Shown piece after piece: positions 57,696-64,000 of a stretch of 64,000 nucleotides of DNA. The first letter of the stretch is position 1; each line of letters opens with the position of its first letter. A model generated the notes under the pieces. The model was not told where the DNA came from, searched no databases, and was given only the letters and a program-made list of their open reading frames with translations. This stretch comes from Rhodoligotrophos sp. CJ14 (GTDB taxonomy: Bacteria; Pseudomonadota; Alphaproteobacteria; Rhizobiales; Im1), in the NCBI RefSeq assembly GCF_038811545.1, contig NZ_CP133319.1:3554001-3618000 (forward strand), given 5' to 3'. Position numbers and translations under genes: made by a program.

Positions 57696-57724
57696 CTCCT
57701 CCGCTACCACCTGCCTCCCCGCAA
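57696..57724 (+). repeat. attR: right copy of the 29-bp direct repeat
   Basis: Exact copy of 7037-7065, including the tRNA-Met 3' end and CCA. It is flanked by the inverted arms CTTGCGGGGAGG (57672-57683) and CCTCCCCGCAAG (57714-57725), symmetrical about position 57698.5. The 128 bp between the SIR2 stop and this repeat hold no gene. Confidence 0.9.
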
Positions 57725-57761
57725 GTATATCTTGCCTGCGGGAACATTTGTGAACCCGTGA

Positions 57762-57971
57762 GGCGCGCAAGCTGGCCGTCGACTTCCACGAATCAATAAC
57801 AATTGCTCAGCCTGCCACTCTGCCGGCATGTTGCTCAAGCAGCCGCGGTTGTCGAAAAATGCTTGGCAGGTCGTAGTCCACAAGATGATCGATGCTTGCA
57901 AAGCGCCGGTTGCCAATCAAGATATTGGCCCTGTCGTTGATTACCTGAGCAGTCTCCAACCCGCGAAATAG
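57762..57971 (+). pseudogene. Cytochrome c fragment
   Basis: A plus-strand frame encodes NNCSACHSAGMLLKQPRLSK, a CXXCH haem site, then AWQVVVHKMIDACKAPVANQ and DIGPVVDYLSSLQPAK to TAG 57969-57971. This is the C-terminal half of a small class I cytochrome c, like sulfite dehydrogenase SorB. The frame is closed by TGA at 57759 and no signal peptide or start is present, so the 5' part is lost or frameshifted. A 117-aa frame on the other strand here is rejected in favour of this. DNA from 57972 to 58241 shows nothing supportable. Confidence 0.6.
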
Positions 57972-58241
57972 TCTAGTCTTCGAGCATATTGAGTCAGATT
58001 GGACCTTTGTAATCATTCCGGCCATCCTCGAGCCAAGCTCGGACCCGCGAGTCCGGAATGTCGCGATCCGCAAGTAATCAGGAATGGCGCTCGTACAGTC
58101 GTGCGTCGCGCGAGCAAACTCTATATCGAGCTTATAATACTCGGTGTTTATTTTTACCAAATCTGATTATTTACTGTGGATTAAGGGTTTATATGGGATG
58201 GTTGTCTTCTATGCAGCTGTCCTATTTTATGGATATGTATT

Positions 58242-58490
58242 ATGAGTTGGCTTCCTCCTAAACTTGACGGGTTAGGGGCACATGGGCCGGAACTCTTATC
58301 CAACTCACCCGGTAGCCTTTTTGATAACCTCCACGCTGTCCCTATCCCTGACGTTATACACGTGGCGCCAGAAGGCCTTTCCGAGCTGATAAACGCGTTC
58401 AAGTTAGCCTCCCCTGGCGATGAGACTATCCACCCGGGGCCAGAACACAATCCCCCACAGCTAGACCATCCTTCGGATTGGGCACATTGA
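58242..58490 (+). CDS. Hypothetical short protein
   Basis: An 82-aa frame (MSWLPPKLDGLGAHGPELLS, VIHVAPEGLSELINAFKLAS) has plausible amino-acid make-up but no clear ribosome site and no recognised family. It could be a small gene or chance. From 58491 to 58899 there is a terminator and a possible 43-aa minus-strand frame (58722-58853, containing TSATAARRLYRELLDAL), too weak to call. Confidence 0.3.
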   Translation: MSWLPPKLDGLGAHGPELLSNSPGSLFDNLHAVPIPDVIHVAPEGLSELINAFKLASPGDETIHPGPEHNPPQLDHPSDWAH

Positions 58491-58593
58491 GGCGGCGATG
58501 AAGCGCCTTCGGGCATCGTATCGCGTTTGCCCGAGCAGATAGACCGCACGGGTCAGGGTTGAGTGCTCTAGAAGGGCAGCCATTAAGGTCGTG

Positions 58594-58625
58594 ACCCCTC
58601 CCGCCAAGCCGTGAGGGGTATTTTT
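58594..58625 (+). terminator. Rho-independent terminator
   Basis: ACCCCTC (58594-58600) pairs with GAGGGGT (58613-58619), then ATTTTT. The stem resembles the terminator at 18584-18617. It would end any transcript from the 58.2 kb frame. Confidence 0.65.
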
Positions 58626-58899
58626 GCGAGAGTGACGTGCCAGCTTCGCTACCGCGGGGCCGGGCCTATCCGAGCGCATCTCGCAGGACCTGCGACTGCG
58701 CCTCGACAAGATGGCTGTGGGTCACGGGAGACGAGGAGCAGGGCTGAGCGCATCCAGAAGTTCCCGATATAGCCGTCGGGCCGCGGTAGCCGATGTCACG
58801 CCGTGCTTCCCCAATTGGGCTCTCGCAATTGTTCTGAATTGGCTGTTTTCCACAAGCTAGATCGCCGATATCTCTCCTTGGGACGCAAGGAGATCCAGC

Positions 58900-59523
58900 A
58901 TGTACATACCGCCCGCCTTTCGCGACGATGACAAGGAGAGCTTGCACGCCACAATCCGTGCGGCGCGGTTGGCGAATTTCGTCACTGCCACGGCAGACGG
59001 GCCGTTTGCTACGCCGCTGCCTCTCTATCTCGACGACAGTGAAGGCACGCACGGCGTGATCTATGGCCACCTCGCCAAGGCCAATCCTCAGTGGCGTCTT
59101 CCGATCCTGGGTCATGGGTTGGCGATCTTCATGGGGCCGGATGCCTATGTCACGCCGGCGTGGTATCCGACTAAGCGGGAGACCGGGAAGGTAGTGCCGA
59201 CCTGGAACTACATGGCGGTTCACGCCTATGGTCCGGTTGAGTTCTTCGAGGATCCGGACAGGCTGCTGGACGTTGTGCGTCGTCTCACCGATCTCCATGA
59301 GGGCGGCCGCGCCTCGCCCTGGTCGGTTTCGGATGCACCGCCGGAGTTCATTCAAGCGCAACTCCGCGGCATCGTCGGCCTGCGCATGCCGATCGCCAGG
59401 TTCGAGGGCAAACGCAAGATGAGCCAGAATCGGAACGCGGCCGACCGCGCCGGCGTGGTGGCGGGGCTCGCATCGAGCGAGCGGGAATCCGATCACGCGG
59501 TTGCCGGCCTCATCCCCTTGTAG
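58900..59523 (+). CDS. PaiB-family FMN-binding protein
   Basis: The 207-aa product matches the PaiB (FMN-binding transcriptional regulator) family: MYIPPAFRDDDKESLHATIR, FATPLPLYLDDSEGTHGVIY, HLAKANPQW, YVTPAWYPTKRETGKVVPTW and NYMAVHAYGPVEFF. PaiB was first linked to repression of sporulation and protease genes in Bacillus; in proteobacteria the role is unclear. AAGGAG precedes the ATG. Confidence 0.85.
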   Translation: MYIPPAFRDDDKESLHATIRAARLANFVTATADGPFATPLPLYLDDSEGTHGVIYGHLAKANPQWRLPILGHGLAIFMGPDAYVTPAWYPTKRETGKVVPTWNYMAVHAYGPVEFFEDPDRLLDVVRRLTDLHEGGRASPWSVSDAPPEFIQAQLRGIVGLRMPIARFEGKRKMSQNRNAADRAGVVAGLASSERESDHAVAGLIPL

Positions 59524-59549
59524 AGGGGGGCTTCCTGCTCCGGCACCGG

Positions 59550-59568
59550 ACAGGGCGGCCCGCCCTGT
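59550..59568 (+). terminator. Stem-loop after the PaiB-like gene
   Basis: ACAGGGCG, loop GCC, CGCCCTGT, with further CCGG/CCGG pairing outside. No T-run follows, so termination is only possible. The rest of the gap to 59815 shows no gene. Confidence 0.35.
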
Positions 59569-59815
59569 GCCCGGCGAGTCTATCCGACGACCATCGTCGG
59601 CGCTGTTAGTCCGCGCCGTATAGACTCATCACTGGCTTTCATCACATCCGAAGATACGAGCGATCAGAAATTCCTCTATTCAGTTGAGGCTATCCTTATG
59701 GCAGCCTTCCAACATCTGTGGCGTGCACATCGCGGCCCGCGATTGCCTGCGATCAGCCCGGTCCGGCGGGATCGCCTCGCTGCAGTTTACATTCTGGGAT
59801 GCTGGGGAAACGCTC

Positions 59816-60532
59816 GTGAAATCAGTAATCTACACGCGCATCGAACGCTGCCCGCAGTCGCTGCTCGACGCAATCGCCGCCTATTCGGTGGCCGATCTTC
59901 ATGAAGCGCTTGGTGCAATCGAGGGAAGGCTCCGCCTCATGAGCCCGCGCATGCGCCCTATCGCGCCGGGGCAACGTGCCGTGGGTCAGGCGATCACGTC
60001 CTATAACTATCCCGGCGACAATTTGATGATCCATGCCGCTCTGAACATCGCTCAGCGCGGGGACATCCTCGTTCTCGTCAATGGCGGGGTCCCGCAAGGC
60101 GCCCTTTGGGGGGATGTTGCCGGCACATTCGCCGCCGAGAAAGGCATTGCCGGCATCGTGGCCGATGGCCCGACGCGCGACACGGGAGCCCTTCGCGACA
60201 TGGGCTGTAAAGTATGGTCAACCATCGTCTCCCCCGCCCATCCGGAAAAGCGCGGCCCGGGCGCGGTCAATATCCCAATCGTCTGCGACGGCGTGAGGGT
60301 TGAGCCCGGTGATATCATCGTGGCCGATGATGACGGCGTGCTTGCGATTCCAGTCCGCCTCGCGGCTGAGACGGTCGAGACTGCACGCAAGCGCGCCGAA
60401 AGCGAAGTGGGAATCCGCAAGCAACTCAAGTCGGGCGCATCTCTCTTCGAGATCCTGCAGATGCAGAAGAACCTGGACGCAGCCGGCGTCGAGGTCATAG
60501 ATGCGACCTGGCAAGAGAAGGCAGGGGCCTGA
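59816..60532 (+). CDS. RraA-fold aldolase (4-carboxy-4-hydroxy-2-oxoadipate type)
   Basis: The 238-aa product has the RraA-like fold of LigK/GalC/HMG aldolases, which split 4-carboxy-4-hydroxy-2-oxoadipate to pyruvate and oxaloacetate in the protocatechuate 4,5-cleavage pathway. It shows SVADLHEALGAIEGRLRLMS, GDNLMIHAALNIAQRGDILV, GALWGDVAGTFAAEKGIAGI, VADGPTRDTG and VEPGDIIVADDDGVLAIP. The GTG start at 59816, after GGGGAAA, gives a family-like N terminus; the upstream in-frame start at 59684 is unlikely. The LigI-like gene at the window end supports the pathway. Confidence 0.8.
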   Translation: MKSVIYTRIERCPQSLLDAIAAYSVADLHEALGAIEGRLRLMSPRMRPIAPGQRAVGQAITSYNYPGDNLMIHAALNIAQRGDILVLVNGGVPQGALWGDVAGTFAAEKGIAGIVADGPTRDTGALRDMGCKVWSTIVSPAHPEKRGPGAVNIPIVCDGVRVEPGDIIVADDDGVLAIPVRLAAETVETARKRAESEVGIRKQLKSGASLFEILQMQKNLDAAGVEVIDATWQEKAGA

Positions 60533-60586
60533 TCGTAATGCATCTCGCCGTATTGCGCCTGCCAGCAGAGTAAAGGAGCATCCGAA

Positions 60587-61078
60587 ATGGAATGGACTGG
60601 CGAGCAGATCACGTCGGGGCGCTTTTGGCAGGCCGTGGGCGCTCGCCCGGTGGGTGCCACGATTGTCACGACGCAAGCGGCTGACGGTCCCGCCGGTTTT
60701 CTCGGCCTATCCTTTGCGCATGTTTCGGCGGAACCGCCCACGGTTCTGGTCTCGGCCGGACACCGGACGGGCGCGCTGCCGGCCATCCTGACGAGCAAGG
60801 CATTCGCGATAAGCCTGTTGCCACCCGACATGGAGGAGCTTGCCCGCGCCTTCGGCGGCAGCGTTGGCGGCGAGAACAGGTTCGGCGGCCAGTCTTGGGA
60901 TCACTTGGTCACCGGCGCGCCGGTCCTATCATCCGCTGCGGCGGCCTTCGATTGCCGGCTGCAGGCCACCCTGGAAGATGAAGGCGCCGTCGTCATTTTG
61001 GGGAGAGTGGTCGGCCTGCGTGTCCCGGATGCTGCCGGTGTTACGATCGCCTATCGCGGCGGCTATCGCAATCTCTGA
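60587..61078 (+). CDS. Flavin reductase-like protein
   Basis: This 163-aa protein has the flavin reductase-like (split-barrel) pattern: FWQAVGARPVGATIVTTQAA, FLGLSFAHVSAEPPTVLVSA, FAISLLPPDMEELARAFGG and AAAAFDCRLQATLEDEGAVV. It may supply reduced FMN or FAD to a monooxygenase, or bind flavin for another role. AAAGGAG precedes the ATG. It follows the aldolase gene by 54 bp in the same direction. Confidence 0.8.
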   Translation: MEWTGEQITSGRFWQAVGARPVGATIVTTQAADGPAGFLGLSFAHVSAEPPTVLVSAGHRTGALPAILTSKAFAISLLPPDMEELARAFGGSVGGENRFGGQSWDHLVTGAPVLSSAAAAFDCRLQATLEDEGAVVILGRVVGLRVPDAAGVTIAYRGGYRNL

Positions 61079-61101
61079 CCGCGCATCCAGGAACCGGCCG
61101 A

Positions 61102-62094
61102 TCATTGGCCGGTATCGCTTTTGCGCACATGAGTGCGATGATCGCGACGCGCGACGATACGGCTGAGTACGGAGGTGACGGTTGCCAGCTCCTCCTCGGT
61201 GATGCCCTCGAGCAGCATTGCCTCATTCGCCCGCGCATGATGCACGATTCTCTGGACGCACGTTTCCCCTGCCGCCGTGAGGCTGACCCTCTTCTCATCG
61301 TCCACCGTAATCAGCCCAAGCGCCACCAGGGAGCCCAGGACGTTGGCACTGGCATTGAAGTCGAGGAAGAGCTCCGGCAGGAGCGCTTCGAGCGTGCTGT
61401 CGCGACTGGTGGAGACCGCGCGCAAGAGACGGGCCTGCATCAAGCTCAACCCAAGTCCGGATTCCATCCGTCGTTTCTCCAGCTCTGCCGCGATCTCGCT
61501 ATAGGCACGGATCAGGAGGTTCGACAGGACCTCACCTTCGGCATTCACGCGGCGCGACACGCCGCCCGTGGCCAGGGCCGTAATCTCCGGATGCTCGGCC
61601 GTAACCGCATACCGGCCCTTGGCGAAAATCAGCGGCGGACGTTCATAGCGGCGGAAGGTCTCGACCTCACCAAGCAATATGAGATGGTCTCCACCCTCAT
61701 AGGTCTGCACCCGTCTGCATTCGAACGAGGCCACCACATCATTCAGCAAGGGGGCGCCGCCCGCACCCGCCGAAACGGCCAGATCCGCGAATTTGTCCGG
61801 CCCTGACCGGGCGAAATGTTGCGAAACCGCGATCTGGTCATGTGCCAAAACATTTACAGCGAAGTGGCTGCACGATTCGAAGGCGGCAAAGCTCTGGCTT
61901 TCGCGCCTGATCGACCAGAGAACGAGCGGCGGATTGAGAGAGACCGAAGCGAACGAATTCGATGTCAGACCGTAGGAAACACCATCGACGGTCGTTGTGA
62001 TGACCGTGACGCCCGTGGCGAATTCTCCCAAGCTGCGACGGAACCCTGCACCCTCATCGCGGGGATTGCCGCATTCGACCGGAGCTTTCGTCAT
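61102..62094 (-). CDS. Flavin reductase-MarR fusion protein
   Basis: The 330-aa product from ATG 62094 joins a flavin reductase domain (about 15-165: FRRSLGEFATGVTVITTTVD, YGLTSNSFASVSLNPPLVLW, HFAVNVLAHDQIAVSQHFAR) to a MarR-like winged helix (about 185-315: RAYSEIAAELEKRRMESGLG, LDFNASANVLGSLVALGLIT, DDEKRVSLTAAGETCVQRIV). Such a fusion could sense flavin or an aromatic substrate. It converges on the other flavin reductase gene with only 23 bp between stop codons. Confidence 0.8.
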   Translation of the reverse strand: MTKAPVECGNPRDEGAGFRRSLGEFATGVTVITTTVDGVSYGLTSNSFASVSLNPPLVLWSIRRESQSFAAFESCSHFAVNVLAHDQIAVSQHFARSGPDKFADLAVSAGAGGAPLLNDVVASFECRRVQTYEGGDHLILLGEVETFRRYERPPLIFAKGRYAVTAEHPEITALATGGVSRRVNAEGEVLSNLLIRAYSEIAAELEKRRMESGLGLSLMQARLLRAVSTSRDSTLEALLPELFLDFNASANVLGSLVALGLITVDDEKRVSLTAAGETCVQRIVHHARANEAMLLEGITEEELATVTSVLSRIVARRDHRTHVRKSDTGQ

Positions 62095-62185
62095 AGTGCG
62101 TCTCCAAAACAAGCGACCCCAGCGAACCCCTCATGAGTTGAGGCTAGGAAAGGCCGCTCCTGTTCAAACTGGCCGTGACATCGCT

Positions 62186-63151
62186 TCAATGGCTCGCGGG
62201 TGCATTCTTGGTGACCCTGATCTGGATCGACGGAGCATGGCTGCGCGGATCGGTACCAAGCCACTTGGTGAAGCGCTCCTGGAGGTCCTGGAGGAGCCAT
62301 CGCGCCGCCAGTCCAGGAGGTTGATCCACCTTATAGGCTGCATAGAGCGGGAACATCAGCGGCCGGCCTTGATGAATCGCGAGCCGCAGCTCCGCGACCC
62401 TGCCCGCCTCGATATGCGGCCAGGCAAGATGAGTGGGCATGGTGCACCAGCCGAACCCCCGGAGCACGAAATCGAGCCGGTTGATCTGGTCAACGAAGCT
62501 CCAGGTGCGCGACCCCATGACAACGCCCCGGTAACGCTTCGTCCGATCCGTCAAGGTCAGCTGGACATGTTCGTCCAGATCGGCCTGGCTGATAAACCCC
62601 TGGATGCGCGCCAACGGATGGTCCACTGATGCAACGGCCGAGATCGGAACATCGCCCATGAATTGCATCTGGATGCCTGGCATGCCGTCGAGCGCGGGCG
62701 AATAGATGGCAAGCCGCGCATTGCCATCGAGCAGCGACTGCTCGGGCGCGCCCAAACCTTCCGCAAAGAGAGTGACCGAGACGAGCGGATAGCGGATGCG
62801 AAACTCGTTGAGGGATTCGATCAGCACCTCATTCGGAAAGACCTGTTCGATCGCCAGACTGATCTCCGGTTCCGCGACGGTGGCAATGCTGGTCGCCCGC
62901 GCACGCAAGGCATCAGCACTGCTGATGATGCGCTTGGCGTCAGCCAGGATGGCACGCCCCGCATCGGTCAGCTGTGGCAGTTTGTGCGAGCGGTCGAACA
63001 GCTGCAGCTGGAGTGCGTCCTCCAGCGACTGGATGGACTGGCTCACTGCAGATTGCACCCGGTTGAGCTTGCGTGCCGCCGCCGAGAAGCTGCCGAGCTC
63101 GGCCACGACAAGCAGGATTTGGAGCTGGTCGAGTGTCATGCGATTGAGCAT
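62186..63151 (-). CDS. LysR-family transcriptional regulator
   Basis: The 321-aa product has the N-terminal winged HTH of LysR (LDQLQILLVVAELGSFSAAA, RKLNRVQSAVSQSIQSLEDA) and a C-terminal effector-binding domain (about 90-300; ISLAIEQVFPNEVLIESLNE). An internal Met at codon 5 (63139) may be the true start. It probably controls the adjacent aromatic-acid genes in response to a pathway compound. Confidence 0.9.
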   Translation of the reverse strand: MLNRMTLDQLQILLVVAELGSFSAAARKLNRVQSAVSQSIQSLEDALQLQLFDRSHKLPQLTDAGRAILADAKRIISSADALRARATSIATVAEPEISLAIEQVFPNEVLIESLNEFRIRYPLVSVTLFAEGLGAPEQSLLDGNARLAIYSPALDGMPGIQMQFMGDVPISAVASVDHPLARIQGFISQADLDEHVQLTLTDRTKRYRGVVMGSRTWSFVDQINRLDFVLRGFGWCTMPTHLAWPHIEAGRVAELRLAIHQGRPLMFPLYAAYKVDQPPGLAARWLLQDLQERFTKWLGTDPRSHAPSIQIRVTKNAPASH

Positions 63152-63256
63152 CCTGGGCCTCCGTGAACACCGGTCAGCCCTGTGATACGGTCATATGGGA
63201 AAAAATCCAGTAGGAAGCTCGGCCCTTCCATCAGTTTGCGTGATGCCTTGCTCGGC

Positions 63257-64000
63257 TCAGAACCCGTAAAGCCGCGCGGGATTGTCCACGAGAATGGCTG
63301 TCCTCGCGGCCTCGTCCGGCACCCAGGCGAGAAGCAGGTCGAGAAGATCGGCATCATCCGGCATGGTTTCTGCGGTCTCGGTGGGGTGTGGCCAATCCGA
63401 GGCCCAGAGAAGCCGGTCATGTCCGACCTCGAGCAGCGCTTTGCCCAAGGGCGCGACGTCTCGATAATCAGGGCCGCCGGCTTTGGAGATGTGATAGACG
63501 CCGGAGATTTTGACGTAGACATTCTCCTGCCGGGCCAAGCGCAGCAGTGACTGAAACGCCTCATGCTCGGGCGGGATCACTCGTGAATAGCGCCCCATAT
63601 GGTCAAGGACCACGGTGATCGGGAGCTGCGCTATCAGCGCCTCATATCGCGGGAGCTCAAGACCATCGAGCTGAACCTGGACATGCCATCCCGTATCCTT
63701 CAGCCGTTCCGCCATAACCGGCAGCTCCGACCACTCCATCATTCCGCCGCGCATCTGGTGGAAACGGAGCCCCCTGGCGCCGCGGTGCCAGAGGTCTTCG
63801 AGCTCTTTGTCGGAGATCGAAACCGGCACCGTGACGACTGCCCTTGCGTCATCGCCGATCTGTTCGACAGCATCGAGGATACAGCTGTTATCGAAGCCAT
63901 AGGTGACGGGCTGCACCACCACCATGCGCTGCAGGCCCAGACGCTGTTGAACCTTCCGATAATCCTCAATCGTGAAGTTCGGCGGAAACAACCAGGCCTT
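63257..64000 (-). CDS. Amidohydrolase family protein, LigI-like (5' end outside window)
   Basis: At least 244 aa of a TIM-barrel amidohydrolase: LGLQRMVVVQPVTYGFDNSC, GARGLRFHQMRGGMMEWSEL, QVQLDGLELPRYEALIAQLP, ITVVLDHMGRYS and DRLLWASDWPHPTET, with the late Asp motif. The pattern fits 2-pyrone-4,6-dicarboxylate lactonase, the hydrolytic step before LigJ/LigK in protocatechuate 4,5-cleavage. The N-terminal metal/His motif would lie beyond 64000, so the gene is cut by the window. Confidence 0.78.
   Translation of the reverse strand, partial: KAWLFPPNFTIEDYRKVQQRLGLQRMVVVQPVTYGFDNSCILDAVEQIGDDARAVVTVPVSISDKELEDLWHRGARGLRFHQMRGGMMEWSELPVMAERLKDTGWHVQVQLDGLELPRYEALIAQLPITVVLDHMGRYSRVIPPEHEAFQSLLRLARQENVYVKISGVYHISKAGGPDYRDVAPLGKALLEVGHDRLLWASDWPHPTETAETMPDDADLLDLLLAWVPDEAARTAILVDNPARLYGF

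Larger units (their letters stand above)
7037..57724. mobile_element. Integrated lambda-like siphoprophage with metal-resistance and SIR2 cargo
   Basis: An exact 29-bp direct repeat at the tRNA-Met 3' end marks both ends. Inside lie, in order, a serine recombinase and leftward early operon, a CI/Cro-type control region, replication genes, lambda-order packaging, head and tail genes, lysis genes, then about 10 kb of copper/metal genes, a MerR-like regulator and a SIR2-domain gene. At 50.7 kb the element is near the genome size of lambda-like phages. Whether the cargo is packaged with the phage or joined later as a composite island cannot be told from sequence alone. Confidence 0.85.

Noticed and set aside
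57807-58160. 117-aa minus-strand frame right of attR
   Set aside because: The opposite strand encodes a CXXCH cytochrome c fragment over the same DNA, which is a much better fit; the minus product has no recognisable pattern.
58181-58549. 122-aa minus-strand frame
   Set aside because: Low-complexity Ser/Pro/Gly composition, no start signal, and antisense to an equally weak plus-strand frame.

Overview
The window looks like a Hyphomicrobiales (Rhizobiales) alphaproteobacterial chromosome carrying a large integrated element. The host genes at the left are typical of that order: chpT, ctrA and sciP of the CtrA cell-cycle circuit, fliJ next to ctrA, mnmA, and a Rhodobacter-type phosphatidylethanolamine methyltransferase. 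CtrA-like TTAA half-sites and GANTC sites occur in the intergenic regions. I cannot assign a genus.

Layout. 1-6.8 kb: host genes chpT, ctrA, fliJ, a sulfotransferase-like gene with an aminotransferase, sciP, mnmA and pmtA. 6,974-7,050: an intact tRNA-Met(CAT). An exact 29-bp direct repeat (7,037-7,065 and 57,696-57,724), which includes the last 14 nt of that tRNA, brackets about 50.7 kb that I read as one integrated temperate siphophage. Its left arm (7.0-11.4 kb) is a leftward operon: several small genes, a DUF2303 gene, ssb, a 54-aa gene and a large serine recombinase whose last codons lie inside the tRNA gene. A control region at 11.4-13.4 kb holds a LexA/CI-type repressor, a Cro-like protein and operator-like repeats on both sides of the repressor. 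Rightward genes follow: a GcrA-like regulator, a DNA methyltransferase and a primase-helicase, then a cluster of ten GCGAGGGTT repeats that may be an origin. The packaging, head and tail genes (18.6-45.7 kb) follow lambda order: small and large terminase, gpW, portal, protease, decoration protein, capsid, FII, U, V, G/GT, tape measure, distal tail, tip, fibres. The G/GT pair has a lambda-like GGGAAAG slippery site with a downstream stem-loop. Lysis genes (a GH19 endolysin with a C-terminal membrane segment, and a 3-TM holin) end at 47.5 kb.

47.5-57.6 kb is cargo inside the repeats: a leftward copper/metal cluster (DUF411, two DUF305 proteins, a CusF-like protein, a cupredoxin, a multicopper oxidase, an outer-membrane efflux lipoprotein and others), a MerR-like regulator divergent from a glutaredoxin-MauE membrane protein, a tRNA-Gly(CCC) fragment, and a 532-aa SIR2-domain protein that is a candidate anti-phage effector. 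The element therefore joins lysogeny, replication and virion genes with metal-resistance and possible defence cargo.

Right of the element (57.7-64 kb) are a broken cytochrome c fragment, weakly coding DNA, and then a catabolic-looking group: a PaiB-like protein, a LigK/GalC-type aldolase (RraA fold), two flavin reductases (one fused to a MarR-like domain), a LysR regulator, and a LigI-like amidohydrolase cut by the window end. The aldolase and lactonase types point to protocatechuate/gallate meta-cleavage. Functions are assigned from motifs and gene order only; no database search was run.
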